NCBI GenBank assembly: GCA_963576725.1
Contig: OY755241.1
Location: 27,778,853 to 27,842,852, forward strand
Direction: 5' to 3'
DNA length: 64,000 bases
Origin: Azorinus chamasolen
Lineage: Eukaryota; Mollusca; Bivalvia; Cardiida; Solecurtidae
Shown here: positions 1-10,605 of the stretch, one piece after another
How positions within the stretch are numbered: the stretch's first letter is position 1
Layout: the number at the start of each line of letters is the position of its first letter
Translations under genes and position numbers: made by a program
The notes under the pieces: generated by a model
Told to the model about the DNA's origin: nothing
The model's input: only the letters and a program-made list of their open reading frames with translations
Databases searched by the model: none

Positions 1-50
1 TATATTAAACTCGCTTAAAGCCGCTTCTATCAGGTAAAGGGTTTAGGGCT
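1..50. mobile_element. End of a TTAA-type MITE, cut by the window edge
   Basis: The first ~43 bases are the reverse complement of 34393-34435, the end of the complete TTAA-flanked MITE at 34392-34643. The right side reads GGTAAAGGGTTTA, a decayed form of the GGGTTAA terminus. Confidence 0.6.
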
Positions 51-74
51 CATGGAGTAGATGGTTTAAACATA

Positions 75-200
75 ATAATGCTCTTATAGCAGGCAACTAA
101 AAGATAATAATGTTATAATGCTCTTATAGCAGGCAACTAAAAGATAATGATGTTATAATGCTCTTATAGCAGGCAACTAAAAGATAATAATGTTATAAGA
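75..200. repeat. 40-bp tandem repeat, three copies
   Basis: CTCTTATAGC recurs at 81, 121 and 161, a 40-bp period with almost no divergence between units. It lies just outside the 3' end of LINE A. No coding potential is seen. Confidence 0.85.
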
Positions 201-262
201 TAGCAACTAAATAAAAGTTCATGCATAGCAAACGGCTGGTTGTGGACACAGAGAGGTACAAC

Positions 263-666
263 TCATGAACACATAGCACACTTACAGGATGGGCCACTCC
301 AGGTCCGGATCAGCCTGACAAACTCCTTGTAGTTATCGATTTGTCGGATCTGATTTGGCAGGGTGTTCCAGATCTGGGTGGCCTCATACCTGAAGGACTG
401 CTTACCGTAGCTTGTTGGTCTTTTACTTGGGGTTTCTAGTAAGTTGTCGTACCTAAAAGAATATGTAGACTGTTTTAGTTGTACTAAATCATGTAGGTAG
501 GGTGGAGATAAATGATAAATGAATTTAAACGTTTCTATAGCAATTGTTCTAATTCTGCTTAAATGTAGGGTAGGCATATTTACTTTATCTAAGAGATATT
601 CATAACTGGATTAGAAATCATTAAGAACTATTTTTAGGGCTCTGTGTTGTAATTTTTCTATTTTTT
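263..666 (-). pseudogene. LINE A, C-terminal part of ORF2
   Basis: An open stretch at 263-577 (104 codons) continues upstream through KIEKLQHRALKIV at about 615-666 with one stop. It has the usual C-terminal signature of jockey/CR1-group non-LTR retrotransposon polymerases: a YGKQSFRYEATQIWNTLP block, then a Cys-rich end with CKCAMC. No catalytic residues lie here. It continues the RT fragment at 3334-4516. The protein breaks after TNT at 3334 and resumes with KIEK at 666, so the two parts are one element split by a 2.67-kb insertion. Non-functional in its present form. Confidence 0.85.
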
Positions 667-1593
667 ATGCCCCCCAGATCAAATCCGGGGGGGGGGGGGG
701 CATATTATTTTTGCCCTGTCCGTTTGTCTGTTTGTCAGCAACTTTAACATTGGTCATAACTTTTGAGCCAGTACAGATAGAGACTTGATATTTGGCATGC
801 ATATGTATCTCATAAAGCCGCACATTTTGAAGGGTGACATGTCAAGGTCATCCTTCAAGGTCAGAGGTCAAATATATGGGTCAAATCACCGACTTTAACA
901 TTGGCCATAACTTTTGGACCAGTAGAGATAGAGACTTGATATTTGGCATGCTTGTGTATCTCATGAAGCTGCACATTTTGAGGGGATGACATGTCAAGAT
1001 CAATGTCATCCTTCAGGGTCAAAGGTCAAATTGTCTGCTTTTTTTGGCTGTAACTTTAACGCAACCTTAACATTGGTCATAACATTTGAGCCAGTACAGA
1101 TAGAGACTTGATATTTGGCATGCATATGTATCTCATAAAGCCGCACAATTTGAGGGGTGACATGTCATGTCAAGGTCATCCTTCAAGGTCATGGGTCAAA
1201 TCAGACTTTAACATTGGCCATAACTTTTGGACCTGTACAGATAGAGACTTGATATTTGGCATGCTTGTGTATCTCATGAAGCTGTACATTTTGAGTGGTG
1301 ACATGTCAAGGTCATCCTTCAGGGTCAAAGGTCAAATTGTCTGTTTCTTTGTCTGTAACTTTAACATTGATCATAACTTTTGAGCTAGTACAGCTAGTGA
1401 CTTGATATTTGGCATGCATATGTATCTCATAAAGCCGCACATTTTGAGGGGTGACATGTCAAGGTCATCCTTCAAGGTCAAAGGTAAAATATATGGGTCA
1501 AATCACTGACTTTAACATTGGCCATGACTTTTGGACCAGTAGAGATAGAGACTTGATATTTGACATGCTTGTGCATCTCATGAAGCTGCACAT

Positions 1594-1638
1594 TTTTATG
1601 CCCCCATAGACGATAGTCGGGGGCATATTGTTTTTGCC

Positions 1639-1670
<32 letters not shown>

Positions 1671-2025
1671 TTGTCTGTTTGTTTGTCAGCAACTTTAACA
1701 TTGGTCATAACTTTTGAGCCAGTATAGATAGAGACTTGATATTTGGCATACATATGTATCTCATGAAGCCGCACATTTTGAGGGGTGACATGTCAAGGTC
1801 AAGGTCATCCTTCAAGGTCAGAGGTCAAATATATGGGTCAAATCGCCGACTTTAACATTGGCCATAACTTTTGGACCAGTAGAGATAGAGACTTGATATT
1901 TGGCATGCTTGTGTATCTCATGAGGCTGCACATTTTGAGGGGTGACATGTCAAGGTCAAGGTCAGAGGTCAAGGTCAGAGGTCAAATATATGAGGGGGCA
2001 TAGTGTTTCACAAACACATCTTGTT
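1594..2025 (-). mobile_element. Complete short family B copy nested in family B
   Basis: The head (AACAAG at 2020-2025, read in reverse, followed by ATGCCCCC) and the tail hairpin with CATAAAAA (1594-1640, next to a GACAGACAGACA run) are both present. Without it the host repeat would read CACATTTTGAGGGGTGAC, as it does in neighbouring units, so the site is an A-tract (minus strand) inside the family's own monomer. Confidence 0.75.
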
Positions 2026-2260
2026 AGGGGTGACATGTCAAGGTCTTTCTTCAGGGTCAAAGGTCAAATTGTCTGTTTGTTTGTCTGTAACTTTAACATA
2101 GGTCATAACTTTGAGCCAGTACATATAGAGACTTGATATTTGGCATGCATATGTATCTCATAAAGCCGCACATTTTGAGGTGTGTCAAGTCAAGGTCACC
2201 CTTTAAGGTCAGAGGTCAAACATATGGGTCAAATCACCGACTTTAACATTGGCCATAACT

Positions 2261-2512
2261 TATTATACCTTACTAGGCATATGGATTTTAAATTTTGAGT
2301 TACTAGTATGCGATGTTCTTTTTATACCTTAGAAATACACTGTAAATGTTTTTGTTTTGTTTATTGTGTTTTTATTTCTATTGCATATCTTATATTTTCT
2401 TTTATTTCTGCTTTAGTATGTATAAATGTTTTAATTGTAAAGCACTTTTGAACGTATTTAGATATGAAAAGAGTGCTATATAAATATGGTATAATAATTA
2501 TAATAATAATAA
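2261..2512 (+). mobile_element. 5'-truncated LINE/SINE 3' tail with (TAA)n
   Basis: Ends in a short stem (GTAAAGCACTTT ... AGAGTGCTATATAAAT) followed by ATAATAATTATAATAATAAT, the typical 3' end of CR1/L2-like retroposons. It interrupts a GGCCATAACTTTTGAACC monomer. ATAACT occurs at both edges (2255-2260 and 2509-2514) as a possible target duplication. Confidence 0.6.
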
Positions 2513-3333
2513 CTTTTGAACCAGTACAGATAGAGACTTGGTATTTGGCATGCTTGTGTATCTCATGAAGCTGCACAGTTTGAAGGGTGACATGTCAAGG
2601 TCATCCTTCAGGGTCAAAGGTCACCAACTTCAAATTGGCCATAACTTTTGAACCTGTAGATACAGACTTGACATTTGGTATGCATGTGTATCTCATGAAG
2701 CTGCACAGTTTGGGAGTAACATGTCAAGGTCAAGGTCGTCTTTCAGGGTCAAAGGTCACCTACTTTAACATTGGCCATAACTTTTGAACCAGTAGAGATA
2801 CAGACTTGACATTTGGTATACATGTGTATCTCATGAAACTGCACAGTTTTGGGGTGACATGTCAAGGTCATCTTCCAGGGTCAAAGGTCACCTACTTTAA
2901 CATTGGTCATAACTTTTGAACCAGTAGAGATACAGACTTGATAGTTGATATACATGTGTTTCTCATTTGGCTGCACAGTTTGAGGGGTGACATGTCAAGG
3001 TCATCTTTGAAGGTCAAAGGTCATTAAAATTGGCCATAACGTTTGAACCAGTAGATATACAGCCTATATACTGGTATGCATGTGTATCTCATGAAGCCGC
3101 ACAGTTTGAGGGGTGACATGTCAAGGTCAAGGTCATCCTTCATGGTCAAAGGTTACCAACTTTTAACATTGGCCATAACTTTTGAACCATTAGAGATACA
3201 GACTTGATATTTGGTATGCATGTGTACCCCATGAAGCTGCACAGTTTGAGGGGTGACATGTCAAGATCAAGGTCATCCTTCAGGGTCAAATATCATATCG
3301 AGGGGGCATAGTGTTTCACAAACACATCTTGTT

Positions 3334-4880
3334 CTGTGTTTGTTTTGTTGCAAAAATGCCAGATCAAAGGGCAGTAATTAAAGTTGGATTTCACAAATTA
3401 CTTATATACCAAAAGTTTGCAATCAGGTGATAAAAACTTACTTAATCTTAAAAGAGCATTCAGTTGTCCGGCTGCTTTTTTGCACATTTTAGCTATTTGT
3501 TCATTAAAATTTAGTAGATAGTCAATTGCTACCCCAAGCAGTTTAACACTGTTTTCACACTTTATATTCATTCCTTCTAAATTGAAGTTTATTATATTAT
3601 CATGCGTTTTCTTTCCCACAGCTATAGCTTGAAACTTGTCAGGGTTTGCTTGCATTAAGTTGAATTTGAACCATTTAATCAATGTGTTGCTTTCTTCTTC
3701 TAACGTAGATTTAAGGATATCAATATTTTGGTGGTTGTAGGATAATGTATTGTCATCTGCATAATTATAAATTTTAGATTTCTCAATAAAGTAGAAAATG
3801 TCATTCATGAAGATATTGTAGATTAGAGGGCCTAGTATTGAGCCTTGGGGCACCCCTTTCATAGTTTCAAGCCATGAGCTGTGGGAAAGTCCCACTTTAA
3901 CTCTTTGTTTCCTATTAGATAGGTAGTTTTCTATAAGAGTGCAAGCATTTTCTGACAACCCGTATGCACCGAGCTTGAGGACTATGAGGTCATGTGGCAG
4001 ACAATCAAAGGCCTTTGAAAGGTCCATAAGAATTGCTGCCACATGCTCCTTATTGTCTAGTGCAATTTTCCAGTCCTCAGCCAGGCACATCAGGGTTTTC
4101 TGACAGCCATATTTGGGTCTAAATGCTGACAAGTAATTGTGGAATATGTCCTCAAAGTATATACTAAGTTGTTCATTAATAATCTTTTCAAATATTTTAG
4201 AAGTTGATGTTAGTATACTGACAGGTCTATAATTTTTCATGGTAAAGGGGTCATCTTTTTTTAATAGAGGAGTAACTTGAGCTCTTTTGAGATTGTCTGG
4301 GAATATTCCTATGTCTATTATTTTGTTTGCTATGTTTGCCAAAGGTCTGGATATGGTCTCAGCTGAACATTTCAGGATTTTTGGAGGTATGTTGTCAATG
4401 CTTGTAGCCTTTTTAGGGTTTATGTTTTTAAGTAATTTGCATACATTTTCTGGTGAGACATGTCTGAAACTAAATTCTGCTTCACTTTTATTTTGATGTT
4501 TTTGTTCTATTTTCATTGTACTTGGGTGGGTCTAATCTACTTCTGAGTTAGAGTTAATGCCTATATTTTTTGCAATGTTTACATAATATTCATTGAAAAG
4601 ATCACAGACCTTAACTTGTTCAGAGATAAGGGTGTCATTTTCCTTAAGTATTATTTCATTTGAGTTATTTTGCAGAGATTTTTTTGATAAGAAGGGTTTA
4701 ATAGTAGGCCAGAAGTCTTTTGACTTCGGGTACTACCACATCTTTCTAGGAAATAAGTTTTCATTGATTCTCGTTTTACTTTGGTTTTAGTATTTCTTAG
4801 TTTTCTAAAGTTTTCCCAGTTTCTGCTTGTTTTGAATTTCATATATTTGTTGTGCGCTTGTCTGGTTTTGTGTAATAAGT
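3334..4880 (-). pseudogene. LINE A: linker and reverse transcriptase
   Basis: The open frame 3398-4516 encodes a non-LTR RT. It begins with the KATSIDNIPPKIL block and LLKKDDP...NYRPVSIL, followed by MDLSKAFDCLPHDL (motif A Asp), GVPQGSILGP (motif B), NYADDNTL (motif C, YADD intact) and KLLGVAIDY (thumb). After a TAA at 3398 the same frame continues as FVKSNFNYCPLIWHFC to 3334, where family B interrupts it. Upstream at 4651-4880 a frameshifted stretch (KFKTSRNWENFRKLRN) is the EN-RT linker. The endonuclease domain is absent, so the copy is 5'-truncated. It belongs to the jockey/CR1 group. It cannot be active because of the truncation, the internal stops and the split. Confidence 0.88.
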
Positions 4881-5547
4881 CAAATGGAAGGAAAATCTTT
4901 AGAACATGCTTGAGGTCACATTTTTAGCTCAATCTTCATGAAACTCAGAATGATTGTCTTGATTAAATCTCGAACGTGTTTGAAAGTGGGTCACTTGGGG
5001 TCAAAAACTAGATCAAATGGTAGGAAAACCTTGTGAACATGCTAGAGGTCACATATTTAGCACAGTCTTCATGAAACCTAGTCAGAATGATTGTCCCGAT
5101 TAAATCTTGGAAGAGTTTGAAAGTGTGTTCAGTGGGGCCAAAAAGTAGGTCACTAGGTCATATCTTTTTTACACTCCAACGGCTACATTTTTAGCCCAAT
5201 CTTCCTCGAACTTGCTCCGAATAATTTGGTGATGTCAAGGTTGAGTTTGACCATGGTTTGGACAGGATCAAAAAGCAGGTCACTAGGTCAAATCAAAGAA
5301 AAATCAATCTAGAGGTAAAAAAAATTGCCCAATCTTCATTGGTCAGAATGATTGTCTAGAATAAATCAATATTCTAAATCTTTGAAATTCTTACTCTCCA
5401 GAGCCACTGCTCATGATCCAATATCAATATTGTTCACTTAGGTCAATATTGGTCCCATTCTGGGACTACCCAGCTATAATCTTGAATCTATGGTAATCAG
5501 GTGAGCAATTAAGGGCCATCTTAATTGGCCCCTCTTGCCCCTCTTGT
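4880..5547 (-). mobile_element. Family T element (GCTCACC type), tail missing
   Basis: The head on the minus strand reads ACAAGAGGGGCAAGAGGGGCC, then a palindromic GGGCC/GGCCC stem and GCTCACCTGATTACC. The body is diverged ~110-bp repeats (GAACATGCTAGAGGTCACAT, CAATCTTCATGAAAC, CAGAATGATTGTC). The expected 3' GGTGAGC hairpin is not found, so it probably ends within LINE A. Confidence 0.6.
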
Positions 5548-5586
5548 ATTCAAGAACAATCTAGGCAATTGTAGGCAGGTGGCTGC

Positions 5587-5805
5587 TTAACCCTTTCCTC
5601 CATAGGCTATTCTAAGACCCTTCTTTCAATGAATATACCCAAAAGGAGCATTTACTAGAGAAAAGTAAAAATTTAGAATTTTGTAGCTGAAACCATTGTG
5701 ATAAAGAGCATTTGCTCCTATAGGAGCAAATGCTCTATCACAATGGTTTCAAGAATTGGTTAGTACAGAGGCGTATAAAGGCGTATTTATGGACGAAAGG
5801 GTTAA
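5587..5805. mobile_element. TTAA MITE with central palindrome (family Q)
   Basis: TTAACCCTTTCCTCCATAG at the left and GGACGAAAGGGTTAA at the right. The centre is a perfect palindrome, GCATTTGCTCC-TA-GGAGCAAATGC. It interrupts a foldback repeat at CAGGTGGCTGC[TTAA]TGCAGG; the uninterrupted motif is seen at 23788 and 30805. Confidence 0.85.
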
Positions 5806-5885
5806 TGCAGGTTGAAAGTCATGAAGAAAGCTCCTTTGTGAGCTTTCTATATGACTTTCAACATGCACTTAGCTGCAAAGTCTTA
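5806..5885. repeat. Foldback repeat remnant
   Basis: TGCAGGTTGAAAGTCAT ... ATGACTTTCAACATGCA with inner GAAAGCTCC ... GAGCTTTC. This is the right part of the foldback element that was split by the MITE at 5587-5805. Confidence 0.6.
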
Positions 5886-6204
5886 CAGACCAGTTTGCAT
5901 ACTAGTTTTAACGTCAGACTTAGAGGAGTATTACAGTACCCCATAAACAAGGATTTTCACAACTCTGTAATTAGAGTAGACTCAGATCAGATGGCTCCTG
6001 TAGGAATTTATACATTTGAGACAATACCCCTACCTTTACTTCATATTACATGTATCCCTTTAATACATTTGTAAACAGAGTAAACCCAGATCAGATGGCT
6101 GCTGTAGTAGCATACACTCTGGAGACATACCTTAAACCTTTACTCCATTACTACACCTTTAACCTTTAGCATGCTTTAGCATGCTATTGGCAGATAAGTG
6201 AATA

Positions 6205-6285
6205 CATATGCAAACAGTTTGGATCCAGATGAAACGCCGAGTTACTTGGCGTCTCTTCAGAATCCAAACTGTTTGACACCCTGAT
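6205..6285. repeat. Foldback repeat of the GTTTGGATC type (family R)
   Basis: GCAAACAGTTTGGATCCAGATGA ... AGACGCC, with arms repeated in reverse (TTCAGAATCCAAACTGTTTG). Further copies occur at 19610-19680 and, degraded, at 46765-46840. Confidence 0.65.
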
Positions 6286-6689
6286 TGCATTTTGGTCTAG
6301 ACAAATTAATTATAGCTTGAATTTTGAAAAATTCGGTAAAAATAATTTGCTCAACAGGCTAAAGGTTAATACACTTGCAAACAAAGCAGATGTAGATCAG
6401 ACAGTTCATTGTAGAAACTTATACACTTGTAACATACCATTACTCTTTACTCCATACTACACCTTTTACCGTACAGTTCAACTTGGATATCTCGAAAATG
6501 GATAACTCCAACTTCGGGATAACTTGAAGTATATAGTATAAACATATTTTATTTCATATATCATTTTTCATGAAAAAGGGTTGGGCCACAAGTTCGACCA
6601 ACATTATTAACCGCACTCCCCAAAACTTAAAGTAAAAGTAGTAAAAGTCCCGTCCTTCCTAAATCTACAATACAGTTCTAAAATGTGTC

Positions 6690-6795
6690 ACTAGGCATAT
6701 CTAGAAACATGTGACAGCTTAATGCAGGTTGAAAGTAATGCAGGGGTCCTACAGGAGCTTTCATCATTACTTCATCATTAAGCTGTGAACTTGAG
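6690..6795. repeat. Foldback repeat (CAGCTTAATGCAGG type)
   Basis: GACAGCTTAATGCAGGTTGAA ... ATTAAGCTGTGAACTTG, with an inner AGCTCC-type stem. It resembles 30055-30140 and 23776-23880. The surrounding 5930-7300 holds decayed pieces of the same repeats and no gene. Confidence 0.55.
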
Positions 6796-7305
6796 AAATT
6801 CTTCAGATTAGAAATTGTATGAATCGAGTATAGACCTAATATTTCGAAATAATTTGTATAGTCCCTTGAATTTTGAGATATCAAAGTTTCACTGTATTTG
6901 CAAACAGGGGAAATCCATATCAGAGGGCTTTGTAGGACATGTGTGTCTGATCAGAGTGTGCTTTATTTGCGAAATAGGATAAATATAATCAGTGCTCCAG
7001 ATAATTTTTGGCTGCCATCAGTACAGTGCTGATCCAAACTGAACTTCAAAGTAGTACATATAACCAGTATTCCTCGCCGGAATACTGATTAGAAATAACT
7101 AATACTGTGTGATGAAGTTTCATTCAGATCCCATGCATAATTATTCTTGAAGTGAAAGGTTAAATTGAGGGGTCACATTGCAGACGAGGAGCTGTCATTT
7201 GACTCGGGTCTATTCGGTTTGCTTAGAGATAGAGAATATGGTGTATCTGATTCTATGCATCAGTTTATGGCCAAAATCCCATTATATATTACTAATATGT
7301 TATAT

Positions 7306-7533
7306 TTAACCCTTTCATCCGTACATAAGCGTTTCATCACCTATGCAAACAGAGTAGACTCAGATAAGGCAGACCCTGCAGCTGCCTCATCAGGATCTAC
7401 TCTGTTTGACTTATTACATGTCTCATGACATTTATCTTTTACCAAAGGTAAGACAAATACATTCATTGTATATTATGTGACAGTACTAAAATATATACTT
7501 CATTAAGAATGCATAGTCGGAGGAAAGGGTTAA
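7306..7533. mobile_element. TTAA MITE, diverged (family P)
   Basis: TTAACCCTTTCATCCGTACAT ... GGAGGAAAGGGTTAA, with the central inverted repeat GCAAACAGAGTAGACTC ... GGATCTACTCTGTTTG. Confidence 0.75.
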
Positions 7534-7612
7534 ACTAACTGCATAGTCAAGACAATTTAAGTTAGGTCTTACTCATGAAGTAAAGGTTTAAAACCAACTA
7601 TGCTTGACTACC

Positions 7613-7755
7613 TTTTAGCTCACCAGAGCACTTTTGTGCTCATGGTGAGCTTTTGTGATCCCCTGATGTTTGTCGTCCGTCTGCGTGTGTCCGTTGTGCG
7701 TCGTCAGATGTCAACAATTTGAACCTTTGAAAATCTTCTCTTCTTAAAATCTAAT
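7613..7755 (-). mobile_element. Family E element, 3' end
   Basis: On the minus strand: CAAATTGTTGACA, a GGACGGACGAC-like run, then AAAGCTCACC-ATGAGCACAAAAGTGCTC-TGGTGAGCTAAAA. This is the 3' signature hairpin of the family, also seen at 34695-34738 and 38570-38606. Confidence 0.7.
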
Positions 7756-10605
7756 TATGTCTCCCCCCCCCCCCCCCCCCCCATATTTATATGGGGGAGA
7801 CATATTGTTTTCGTGAGAGTTGTCTGTCAGTCTGTCCATCCGTCTATCTGTCTGTCCGTCACACTTTTTGTCCGGACGATAACTTCAATATGCCTGATGC
7901 CAGTTGATTGAAACTTCATAATGAGAGGAAGTGTCATGCACAAGGTCCATAACTCTGGCTTCACTAATATTGGAGTTATTGCCCTTTGTAAAAAAAAATC
8001 ACACTTTTTTGTCTGGACGATAACTCCTATATGGCTCATGCCATTGGATTGAAACTTCATATATGGAAAGATCATGACGAGAGGAAGTGTCATGCACAAG
8101 GTCCATAACTCTGGCTTCACTAATATTGGAGTTATTGCCCTTTGTAAAAAATATCATAATTTTTTGTCCGAACAATAACTTCAATATGACTGATGCCAGT
8201 TGATTGAAACTTCATATATGGAAAGAGCATAATGAGAGGAAGTGTCATGCAGAAGGTACATAACTCTGGCTTCACTAATATAGGAGTTATTGCCCTTTGT
8301 AAAAAATTCACACTTTTTTGTCCTGACGATAACTTCTATACAGGGGTGTGATTTTTCCGCGGATCCAATGATCCAAAGGACCATTTTTCCAAAACGTCTG
8401 AATCCGTTGCGAAAATCCGGGGGGGGGGGGGGGGTCCGCGTCCGGTCTGGTCCGGGAATTAGTCTCGCCGAACTCGCCGCAGATTTACCCTGTGCCATTT
8501 CAGCTTCATCTTACCTATACTACGCGGAATCCGATTGGCCAAATCTTCGTGCATACACCAATCAAATCGCTGTTATCGTTGCATGAGTTACAAATCCGTT
8601 TCCTCCCAAATTGTTAGCGAACGTTCACAACAAACGTAAAAAAATGTGGCAACATCTCAAACTATTGCTGTATTTGAATCAAATGGACTTAAAATGACAA
8701 TAATATTTTATCGGACAGCTGATTCAGCGGAAATTCTGCGTATTGACACTAGCAGTAGGAATAAGTTCAAGCGGGAATGGCTAGAAACTGAAAAATGACA
8801 GCGTGTCCTCGTGCATCTCTGAAGTTGTCATTGACAGAAAACAGCGAAGTGTTGTGTGTGCGACAAATTGATTACATACTGCAAAGAGGGAAGCTTACTA
8901 TTGTAGAACATAGTTCTTCATCTGACACACACAGAAGGAAAATGTGATTAAAACCAACAGAAAGTAAGTTACCGCCCTACGTGACCGGTGGACAATCTGA
9001 AGATGACAGAAACTATGGTATTCACCCAATTTTCAAAAACGTATCAAAGCCAAAAGAATGTGAAACACCTGTTCCTGTGGTATTACTTGAAGACAGAACA
9101 GCAAATGCACAGGTAGGAGCAAATAAGTGTTTAAAATATGTGATTGATTTTCAATGAATAACTAACCTGCAACTGGTTCCTGAATTTTATGAGAAAGTGC
9201 ATGTCAACTATTAGTAAAATATTTCAATGACAGTGATGACAGGAAATAAATTACAATAAGAGAAATAAAAAAAGCAATAACAGTAGAAGATTCATGTTGG
9301 CACTTTTTCCAGACTTTAAATCATACTGAGCCAGGGTATTCCATCCATGAACCCAAGGACCATATTTTCTCTATTTTTCTCTTCATTTATGCAACATTTT
9401 GCCATACTTAAGATCTATCTGTTTATAATTGCATCATCATGTGCACGGAAATTTGTTATTTTATGCTGGAATTTCTGGTTACTTCAAAAAGACTGGAGAA
9501 TATTGCAAGAGCATTCTTTTGTACTTCACTATTTTTTTTATGAATATTCATATCAGAAATAAAGACATCATGAAGTATAATTAGAATAATTTATATTATG
9601 CCACATGAATATAATAATTTTTGGCATCTAGTAATAAAATGGTATTTAGTACAGTGCAGTTTTTTTGTGTTTTTAAGTTTTAAATTTTGAACCAGGATAG
9701 CTCTGGGAGAGCTTTCCAATTGACCTTTAAAGCCCTATTTTTCATTTTCGGCAGGGGGCTTCGCCCCCTGTGACCCCCACAAGGGCTTTGCCCCTGGACC
9801 CCATCGGGGGCCTTAAGCGGCCCCCAAACCTCACGCCGAAATATTTCCTCCCCTCAGCTCTTAGGTCAATCACACCCCTGTTCTATATGGCTCATGCCAT
9901 TGGATTGAAACTTCATATATGGAAAGATCATAACGAGAGGAAGTGTCATGCACAAGGTCCATAACTCTGGCTTCACTAATATTGGAGTTATTGCCCTTTG
10001 TAAAAAAAATCACAATTTTTTGTCCGGATGATTACTCCTATGTGACACATGCCATTGGAGTGAAACTTCATACATGGAACGATCATGATAAGAGAAAGTG
10101 TCATGCATAAGATCCTTAACTCGAGCTTCAATAAATTTAGAGTTATTGCCCCTTGTACATTTGTTTAATTCTTTCTTGTCCGGACGATAACTCCTACATG
10201 GCTCTTGCCATCGTATTGAAACTTCATACATGGAAAGAGCATGATGAGAGAAAGTGTCATGAACAAGGGCCATAATTCTGGCTTCAATACTTTTGGAGTT
10301 ATTGCCCTTTGTTACATTTTTTGGCCGATCAATAACTCCTGTTCGACTGATGCTATTGGAATGACACTTTATTTTTGGAAAGAGCATGATGAAAGTAAGT
10401 GTCATGCACAAAAGGCCATAAATCTGGTATCAGTATTTTTGGAGTTATTAGCTGTTATCATTTTCTTCTTGAAAAATGTAGTGTGGAAAACGCATAATGA
10501 GGGGAAGTATCATTCATCAAGGCCATAACATTTTTAGTGATTTCCCTTTACATATTGTTTTTATTAGAGGGGAGACATCCGTTTTTGTGACAAAAAGCTC
10601 TAGTT
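7756..10605 (-). mobile_element. Family D element (ATGTCTCCCC type), interrupted by an hAT-like element
   Basis: The head on the minus strand at 10560-10605 is AACTAGAGC, the stem TTTTTG/CAAAAA, then ATGTCTCCCC. The tail at 7756-7830 is CAATATGTCTCCCCC, a loop, GGGGGAGACAT and AATTA. The body is ~145-bp repeats around TTGCCCTTTGT, GAAACTTCATATATGGAAAG and AGTGTCATGCACAAGG. The head lies in an AAAA tract of Naiad copy 2 and truncates it. It is interrupted at 8341-9880. No ORF of its own. Confidence 0.8.
8341..9880. mobile_element. hAT-like TIR element, non-autonomous
   Basis: Perfect 13-bp terminal inverted repeats, CAGGGGTGTGATT ... AATCACACCCCTG, flanked by TTCTATA at 8334-8340 and 9881-9887. 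The target matches the D-family monomer (CTCCTATATGGCTCATGCC). The CAGGG start suggests hAT, though hAT duplications are usually 8 bp and 7 are seen. Inside, 8755-8940 has frameshifted traces of a FKREWLE ... CVCDKLITYCKEG zinc-finger domain as found at the N-terminus of some transposases. A G-run at 8418 and a GC-rich block at 9755-9835 complete it. No intact transposase. Confidence 0.75.

Larger units (their letters stand above)
667..3333 (-). mobile_element. Family B element with internal GTCA-rich tandem repeats, inserted in LINE A
   Basis: Read on the minus strand it starts AACAAGATGTGTTTGTG (hairpin TGTGTTT/AAACAC) followed by ATGCCCCC, and ends with GACAGGGCAAAAATAATATGCCCC, a G/C hairpin and CATAAAAAA. 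Between lie about 15 diverged repeats built from GGCCATAACTTTTGA, CTCATGAAGC, GTGACATGTCAAGGTCA and CAGGGTCAAAGGTCA. Its ends fall exactly in an A-tract of the LINE reading frame. It holds a nested copy of its own family (1594-2025) and a LINE-type 3' tail (2261-2512). There is no ORF of its own, so it is non-autonomous. The terminal hairpins and internal minisatellite recall pearl/DINE-type elements; that class is an inference. Confidence 0.8.

Noticed and set aside
667..3333. GGTCA repeats as a satellite or centromeric array
   Set aside because: The block has defined ends, lies inside a LINE reading frame and recurs as discrete copies elsewhere, so it is a mobile element with internal repeats.
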